DNA of 8,658 bases, taken from Planctomycetota bacterium. Its GTDB lineage: Bacteria; Planctomycetota; Phycisphaerae; UBA1845. Shown here in pieces: positions 6,515 through 8,658 of this stretch. The stretch is from positions 1 to 8,658 of the forward strand of contig JADFIX010000106.1 of the NCBI GenBank assembly GCA_022566435.1. Reading direction: 5' to 3'. The notes under the pieces were generated by a model. That model was given only the letters and a program-made list of their open reading frames with translations. It was not told the DNA's origin and ran no database searches. A program made the translations under genes and the position numbers. Positions within the stretch are counted from its first letter, which is position 1. The number at the start of each line of letters is the position of its first letter.

Positions 6515-6611
6515 TCGTACCGCAGGCTTCTAGCCTGCACGAGCCGTCATTACGATGCAGGCAAGATGCCTGCGGTACGACACGATGCAAGCAAGATGCC
6601 TGCGGTACGAC
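6515..6611. repeat. Cluster of three REP-like palindromic repeats
   Basis: A 25-bp unit at 6515-6539 recurs inverted at 6556-6580 with three mismatches and again at 6586-6610. The last two lie inside a perfect-length 30-bp tandem repeat (6552-6581, 6582-6611) with one mismatch. Each unit is itself a hairpin: GCAGGC-TTCTA-GCCTGC, GCAGGC-AAGAT-GCCTGC and GCAAGC-AAGAT-GCCTGC. Inverted plus tandem copies in an intergenic region resemble REP/BIME elements, which can stall polymerase or protect RNA ends and are spread by REP-associated transposases. No such transposase is in the window. Confidence 0.75.
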
Positions 6612-6656
6612 TTCAAGACGACTTTACGCTGTAGCACTAACTTGGAACCAGAAAAG

Positions 6657-6695
6657 ATGAACGATTCGCCGGGACACCTGCGGCAGAAAGAGTGA
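6657..6695 (+). other. 12-codon mini-ORF before the serine hydrolase
   Basis: ATG at 6657 opens a frame reading MNDSPGHLRQKE that stops with TGA at 6693-6695. The stop overlaps the alternative GTG start (6692) as GTGA and lies 5 nt before the ATG at 6701. Such an arrangement could couple translation. It may equally be chance, because it lacks a clear ribosome-binding site. Confidence 0.2.
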
Positions 6696-6700
6696 AAAAG

Positions 6701-8131
6701 ATGCAAAGACGACGTCTTTCTTGGATAGAGTTGGCGGTGATCATGGCCATCGTAGGTTTGGGTTCGACAATTGAATCCTCAGCGAGGGGCGACGCTGGCG
6801 CGCAAGCCTCTTCTGCATCGAAGACGGGTGCTTTGTCCGGAGAGCCACCAAGGGATTTATCCGCGATGCTCGAAACGATACGGAAGCGTTTCAAGGCCCC
6901 CGGTGTGGCGGCAGCCGCGATGATCAATGGGAACCTCGTGGCGGTCGGAAACGCCGGGGTTCGCGGGCTGGATTCGAAAAAAGCAGTCGGTGACGGAGAC
7001 CGTTCCTTGGTCGGCTCATGTGGGAAGGCGTGGACGCGCCTGCTCATCGCTCGGCTTGCGGACAGGGGACTGCTCGGCTGGGATTCGACCGTCGGCGAAC
7101 TACTCGCCGACGTGAAGATGCGCGACGTTTATCGTTCGGTGACGATCGCAGACATCCTCTCCCATCGCGGTGGTTTGCAACCCTATACGGAAATCACTCC
7201 CCAGGACACGCCGATCTTGTTCGATCAGAGCGGCACCGCGCACGAGCAGCGAGCCGCGTTTGTCGCGCATCTGCTGATGGAAGCGCCGGCGACGAAGCCG
7301 AAAAAGCGATTCCTCTACTCAAACGCAGGGTACGGACTGCTTGGATACATCGCCGAATGTCTAACGAATAAAAGCTTTGAGCAAGCGATGCGCGATGAAG
7401 TCTTTACGCCGCTGGGAATGAGTTCGACCACCGTGGGCATGCCCCAAGAAGTGCGGAACCCACCGGGGTGGACCGGGCATATGCGGACGCCGAAAGGCTT
7501 CGAGGCCGTCGTTCCCCCGCGAGAGGGTCTGCCCGCCTTGATGCCGGCTGGGTTCATGAGCTGCACGATCCGGGATTTTGCTAAGATAAGCAATCTGCTT
7601 TGTGACATCGAAGCCAAGAAGCCCACGAGTTTCTTCAGCTCCGCGACAGCGTTGAACTTGCCCGAATTGCGCCCAGGGGGGGGCGGCGAGGGTGGGATAT
7701 TATTCGGCGGTGACGGACACTACACCGCGGCGTTCGCCCTTTGGCCGAGCAAGGGACTGGCCATTGTCGTGCAGAGCAACGCAGGCAGCTCGGATGGCCT
7801 ATGCGCGGCGATGATCCACGCGGTACGCGACGTGGTTGCGCCGGACACTCCAGCAAGCACCGGCGGACCGGTGGCAGACGATCCCGATCGTCCGCGGTAT
7901 GGGTTTCAGATTCTAGCCGAAAACGAATCCTGGCTTGTAGCGGAGGTTTTCGCCAATTCCAGGGCTGCCAAGGGTGGTCTTCTTGCGGGCGATCGAATTA
8001 TCGCGATCAACGGAACACAGCTTGCGCAAATGCCTGAAGACGATCGCGCGGCTGAAGTACGCAAGTCGCCGCTGAAGCTTGATGTTGAGCGCGATGGTAA
8101 GCCAGTCCGCGTGACGCTGACGCTACACTAG
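6701..8131 (+). CDS. Exported serine hydrolase (beta-lactamase / class C family) with C-terminal PDZ domain
   Basis: Numbered from the GTG at 6692, the product has 479 residues; from the ATG at 6701, which has GAAAGAG 8 nt upstream and is preferred, 476. A basic start and a hydrophobic stretch (11-25) form a signal peptide or anchor, so it acts outside the cytoplasm. The penicillin-binding-like fold (about 55-380) shows the SxxK motif as S109-C-G-K112, the second motif as Y209-S-N211 in YSNAGYGLLGY, and a third near GGDGHY (339-344), where H343 stands in for the KTG/HxG motif. Family members are beta-lactamases, D-aminopeptidases, esterases or carboxypeptidases, and substrate cannot be read from sequence. 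Residues 403-479 form a PDZ domain (GFQIL, then KGGLLAGDRIIAINGTQL at 427-444), a peptide-binding module less usual in this family. A G8 run lies inside the gene at 7676-7683. The gene is divergent from the ArsR-like regulator. Confidence 0.9.
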   Translation: MQRRRLSWIELAVIMAIVGLGSTIESSARGDAGAQASSASKTGALSGEPPRDLSAMLETIRKRFKAPGVAAAAMINGNLVAVGNAGVRGLDSKKAVGDGDRSLVGSCGKAWTRLLIARLADRGLLGWDSTVGELLADVKMRDVYRSVTIADILSHRGGLQPYTEITPQDTPILFDQSGTAHEQRAAFVAHLLMEAPATKPKKRFLYSNAGYGLLGYIAECLTNKSFEQAMRDEVFTPLGMSSTTVGMPQEVRNPPGWTGHMRTPKGFEAVVPPREGLPALMPAGFMSCTIRDFAKISNLLCDIEAKKPTSFFSSATALNLPELRPGGGGEGGILFGGDGHYTAAFALWPSKGLAIVVQSNAGSSDGLCAAMIHAVRDVVAPDTPASTGGPVADDPDRPRYGFQILAENESWLVAEVFANSRAAKGGLLAGDRIIAINGTQLAQMPEDDRAAEVRKSPLKLDVERDGKPVRVTLTLH

Positions 8132-8482
8132 AGCGGGAGGTGTGTGGCAAGCTTTGGCAACGCTCTTGGCGTTTGGCTACAACACGAAACTTGTACTGTC
8201 AAGTAGTTGGAGGACGGGTATGCGTTTAGTACATACTGGGAATAGGCCGTTTTCGCGTGGATCAAGCTGTTCGTTTGGAAACGATCGCGGCTTGAGAGCC
8301 GACAAATATGGAATCCCCGGGGCTTGCGCGGGTAACACGCAAGTCTAGCGGACTACCCCCTCAATCTCCCCTTGTAAATGCGGGAAGCTGCTACGGCATC
8401 CGCGACAATAGATCGTTCCGTGCTCTAGCGGTTGCGCCTACGCGGCCCGAACCGTCTTTCGATGTCATTGACGATTCGCGTA
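8132..8482. other. Non-coding region downstream of the serine hydrolase
   Basis: No convincing gene is seen; a short frame over 8142-8348 has no family resemblance. AACGC-TCTTG-GCGTT (8159-8173) is a small hairpin about 28 nt after the stop, without a T-run, and could be a weak terminator. GTATG/CATAC (8218-8236) is another dyad. The hairpin run at 8271-8343 is listed separately. Confidence 0.5.
8271..8343. other. Run of four adjacent dyads, possible structured RNA
   Basis: TCGTTTGGAAACGA (8271-8284), CGGCT-TGAG-AGCCG (8288-8301), the palindrome CCCCGGGG (8315-8322) and CTTGCG/CGCAAG around 9 nt (8323-8328 and 8338-8343) follow one another within 73 bp. Each is perfect. Their density is well above the rest of the window apart from the REP-like cluster. 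Confidence 0.4.
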
Positions 8483-8658
8483 ACACGGCGACCGTCCCGC
8501 CGGGCGGTGAATCGGCCCGAAAGCTCGGCCTTGTCGAAAAAATCACTCGTCGAGGTCAGCTGCCGCGTCGGCCTGAGCATCGCGAGATCGAGCGATCCCT
8601 CAAGTAGATCCTTCCGTGCGTTATGTGAAAAAAAGATCGAACCCGCCCCCTCGAAGGT
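8425..8658 (-). CDS. Possible incoming ORF on the minus strand, spans repeat copy B (partial, uncertain)
   Basis: The minus strand is open for 77 codons from the window edge to a TAG at 8425-8427. It includes SHNARKDLLEGSLDLAMLRP, then TSDFFDKAELSGRFTARRDG and a basic end. I recognise no family. An internal ATG at 8580 coincides with the start of homology to copy A, where the same reading frame is broken by the 13-bp indel. Eight of eleven substitutions between copies fall in third codon positions of this frame and nine are silent, which favours past or present coding. The plus strand is also open here from ATG 8462 to the edge, and its frame shares the same third positions, so the coding strand is undecided. 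Confidence 0.25.
   Translation of the reverse strand, partial: TFEGAGSIFFSHNARKDLLEGSLDLAMLRPTRQLTSTSDFFDKAELSGRFTARRDGRRVTRIVNDIERRFGPRRRNR
8483..8583 (+). repeat. Dispersed repeat, copy B (101 bp)
   Basis: This is the second copy of the repeat at 5658-5771, in the same orientation about 2.8 kb away. It lacks 13 bp present in copy A. Conserved landmarks are CCGTCCCGCCGGGC, CCTTGTCGAAAAAA and CTGCCGCGTCGGCCTGAGCA. Similarity ends abruptly on both sides, so the unit looks discrete. Confidence 0.7.

Noticed and set aside
6515..6611. CRISPR array
   Set aside because: The 30-bp repeats are directly adjacent without spacers, and one unit is inverted; this fits REP-like elements instead.

Overview
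The window looks like chromosomal DNA of a GC-rich, free-living bacterium. Small imperfect-palindrome repeats of the type TACCGCAGGC..GCCTGC recur between genes. From memory such repeats are common in Planctomycetota, so I lean to a planctomycete or a relative, with low confidence because no marker gene is complete here.

Layout. (1) Positions 1-154 hold the last 50 codons of a CCA-adding tRNA nucleotidyltransferase, read rightward. (2) 284-2155, leftward, is a cstA-type carbon starvation/pyruvate transporter, convergent with it. (3) About 700 bp without a recognisable gene follows; it contains hairpins and, at its right end, a possible promoter. (4) 2866-4377 and 4451-5368, rightward, form an apparent two-gene operon: a cytoplasmic M4 (thermolysin-like) metallopeptidase and a HAD-superfamily protein. 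The unrelated enzymes end in a similar tail of about 55 residues, which is the most interesting feature of the window. (5) 5369-5776 is non-coding: an inverted-repeat-bounded segment with a strong hairpin, then copy A of a dispersed repeat of about 110 bp. (6) 5777-6352, leftward, is an ArsR-like winged-helix regulator. (7) 6353-6700 is its intergenic region, with an AT-rich dyad and a cluster of three REP-like palindromes. (8) 6701-8131, rightward, is an exported serine hydrolase of the beta-lactamase/class C family with a C-terminal PDZ domain. (9) 8132-8658 has no certain gene; it contains a run of hairpins and copy B of the dispersed repeat, where both strands are open to the window end.

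How the genes may work together. The peptidase and HAD protein have good ribosome-binding sites, are 73 nt apart, and share a C-terminal module, so they probably act on the same target or at the same place. The regulator and the serine hydrolase are divergent and may be a regulator-target pair, but nothing direct shows this. The transporter and the tRNA enzyme fragment look like ordinary housekeeping neighbours.
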